From Methanocalculus sp. (GTDB lineage Archaea; Halobacteriota; Methanomicrobia; Methanomicrobiales; Methanocorpusculaceae): a stretch of DNA of 14,090 bases. Shown in pieces: positions 13,073 through 14,090 of the stretch. The notes beneath the pieces were generated by a model, which did not search any database, had not been told where the DNA came from, and saw nothing but the letters and a program-made list of their open reading frames with translations. Position 1 is the stretch's first letter. Each line of letters begins with the position of its first letter. Both the position numbers and the translations under genes were made by a program. The DNA is taken from the NCBI RefSeq assembly GCF_030651615.1, contig NZ_JAUSCG010000055.1, forward strand, positions 1 through 14,090, written 5' to 3'.

Positions 13073-13156
13073 TTTTTTCCCCTGATTTTGTTCAGGAATT
13101 TAGATTTTTCAATCTTTTGAAGGTTTATTCTTCAAAAGGATCAGGGTGGCGACACC
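13073..13156 (+). other. Structured spacer after rps8e
   Basis: A T6 tract (13073-13078) probably ends rps8e transcription. It is followed by nested inverted repeats. CCCTGAT (13080-13086) pairs with ATCAGGG (13140-13146) and encloses a perfect 9-bp stem, CTTTTGAAG (13114-13122) with CTTCAAAAG (13130-13138), which has a 7-nt loop. Overlapping the end is GGTG-GCGA-CACC (13145-13156), a stem with a GNRA-type loop. The repeats are seen directly; whether they form an RNA element is not known. Confidence 0.4.
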
Positions 13157-13216
13157 AGATGAACGTACAATCCGGGGATAGGGTTTTTGCTATGTATCAT
13201 CCCATATACGAGTAAT

Positions 13217-13639
13217 ATGCGTCGTGTCTCCTATCAATTTCCAAATCGTTATGACCTCATCTTCGATCATGACGTTTCATTCTCCCAGGCAATCTCATCA
13301 ATATGCAGGATGGATGGAAAGCAAACAAACTTCAGAACAGATATCGGGCTCTTTAAACGTGAAATACGAGTAGATATCGCCTCTGAAAAGACCGGCTTTG
13401 AACATGTGAGAACCGATTCGGAGTTCCTCTCTGAGATCAGTGAGCGCGCTGATTTCACCTTCAGGATCAACGATACTCTCCTCAAAGGAGAGGGGAAAGT
13501 TCCTGCAGCCGAGTATACCTTCCTTATTCGGATCGACGATAAAGGAGGGCGGATCGAATGCTTTGTCATTCAACAGGGAAGGTCAGGAGAGATAGACTCA
13601 CTTGATCTGAAAAATATGCTGAAGGGTGCTCTGAGGTGA
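13217..13639 (+). CDS. Protein of unknown function upstream of DUF2240
   Basis: I do not recognise this family. The 140-residue product has no membrane segment or signal. It looks mostly beta: VSYQFPNRYDLIFDHDVSF, KREIRVDIASEKTGFEHV, DFTFRINDTLLKGEGKVPAAEYTFLIRIDDKGGRIECFVIQQG. It closes with a short helix (DSLDLKNMLKGALR). I chose the ATG at 13217. An upstream in-frame TTG at 13187 would add ten residues and has no ribosome site. A weak TATA-like TATGTA about 23 bp upstream allows a leaderless start. Its stop overlaps the GTG of the DUF2240 gene (GTGA), so the two are translationally coupled and likely work together. Confidence 0.7.
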   Translation: MRRVSYQFPNRYDLIFDHDVSFSQAISSICRMDGKQTNFRTDIGLFKREIRVDIASEKTGFEHVRTDSEFLSEISERADFTFRINDTLLKGEGKVPAAEYTFLIRIDDKGGRIECFVIQQGRSGEIDSLDLKNMLKGALR

Positions 13640-14090
13640 GCCTGAAGACAGTTGTGGCAGCAGCCTTTAAGCATCTACGAAAAGACCGGCTCCAGAAAGT
13701 GGAATTCATCTACTACATCTCAATCGACCGAAAGTGGATGAACAAAGACCAGGCAGCACTCCTTCTGGAGCGGGCACGGGAAGAAGGATTGATCACCCAG
13801 AGTGAGGGGGCTTTTGTTCCAACATTTGATCCGACAGAGGTGGATATACCCCTTGGCTTCAAACCAACAACCACAGTACTCCAGAAGAGCGATCCTGTTG
13901 AAAGACTGGTAGAAGAGATCGCACGGAGAGCTGGAACCGATCAGAAGTCAATATATGCTGAAATGAATACGATCATTCAGGACAGGTTTTTTGGCAAACT
14001 ACGACCCGAAGCAGCTGTTGCGATCCTTGCGCGCAGGTACAGGATTCAGTATAGCGAGCACCAGAAAGAGCTGAAAGACCAGCTTATTCG
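13636..14090 (+). CDS. DUF2240 family protein (3' end cut off)
   Basis: The frame starts at a GTG overlapping the previous stop by 4 bp, with GAAGGGTG upstream, and runs off the right edge after 151 codons. The sequence matches my memory of the archaeal DUF2240 family. It has an N-terminal helical part (VAAAFKHLRKDRLQKVEFIYYISIDRKWMNKDQAALLLERAREEGLI), then FVPTFDPTEVDIPLGFKP, then a second helical part. The first part, with its helix, D-R-K-W turn and helix followed by a GLI strand, resembles a winged helix, so a nucleic-acid role is possible. The family has no established function that I know of. Confidence 0.82.
   Translation, partial: MSLKTVVAAAFKHLRKDRLQKVEFIYYISIDRKWMNKDQAALLLERAREEGLITQSEGAFVPTFDPTEVDIPLGFKPTTTVLQKSDPVERLVEEIARRAGTDQKSIYAEMNTIIQDRFFGKLRPEAAVAILARRYRIQYSEHQKELKDQLI

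Noticed and set aside
13159..13215. A micro-ORF encoding MNVQSGDRVFAMYHPIYE as a real gene
   Set aside because: It is very short and could arise by chance. The ribosome site is weak and there is no evidence of translation, so it is noted only as part of the spacer finding.
1..14090. A CRISPR array, insertion sequence or prophage
   Set aside because: I saw no evenly spaced repeats, transposase, integrase or phage structural genes on either strand.

Overview
The window looks like chromosomal housekeeping sequence from a methanogenic euryarchaeon, most probably of the order Methanomicrobiales; the genus cannot be fixed from the sequence alone. The grounds are an archaeal TFB, Gar1, SRP19, ribosomal protein S8e, a DUF2240 protein, an archaeal-type HypB, an indolepyruvate:ferredoxin oxidoreductase, tRNA genes without encoded CCA, archaeal TATA boxes, and a histidine kinase with the RHDI-N-QL phosphoacceptor box that I associate with methanogen kinases.

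Layout, left to right. 1-425: the 3' end of serA (ACT domain) and tRNA-Val(GAC). 570-2468, minus strand: a small two-helix membrane protein of unknown function, a cupin with a complete metal site, and an FkbM-type methyltransferase. 2745-4106, plus: a membrane-bound PAS sensor histidine kinase without a nearby response regulator. 4231-5418, plus: an iron-type superoxide dismutase whose promoter carries a 19-bp inverted repeat, then a lipoprotein FKBP-type prolyl isomerase. 5521-6529: two convergent unrecognised genes, one soluble and one membrane-anchored. 6592-6665, minus: tRNA-Ile(GAT). 6791-9141, plus: iorA-iorB, translationally coupled, for ferredoxin-dependent oxidation of aryl-pyruvates.

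9142-9587 is the most unusual stretch. An AT-rich gene for a ribbon-helix-helix-like protein is preceded by two copies of TCATACGTAT set 22 bp apart. The gene reads through into the antisense strand of tRNA-Ala(CGC), which supplies its last codons and its stop.

9600-11872, minus strand: the information-processing cluster srp19, PHP phosphoesterase, gar1, tfb, followed by tRNA-Ala. The SRP19 and PHP genes overlap by 4 bp, and gar1 and tfb overlap by 22 bp. A single TATA element at 11895-11900 lies about 25 bp from the start codons of both srp19 and the divergent hypB. 11922-14090, plus: hypB (hydrogenase maturation GTPase), rps8e, a structured spacer, an unrecognised 140-residue protein, and the start of a DUF2240 gene coupled to it.

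Several genes (FKBP, the 6529 membrane protein, srp19, hypB, perhaps the kinase) have a TATA box centred about 23-26 bp before the start codon, which suggests leaderless mRNAs. Others (iorA, iorB, sod, tfb, rps8e) have clear Shine-Dalgarno sequences. I see no CRISPR array, insertion sequence, defence island or clear prophage. The window reads as a conserved archaeal backbone with a few lineage-specific genes.
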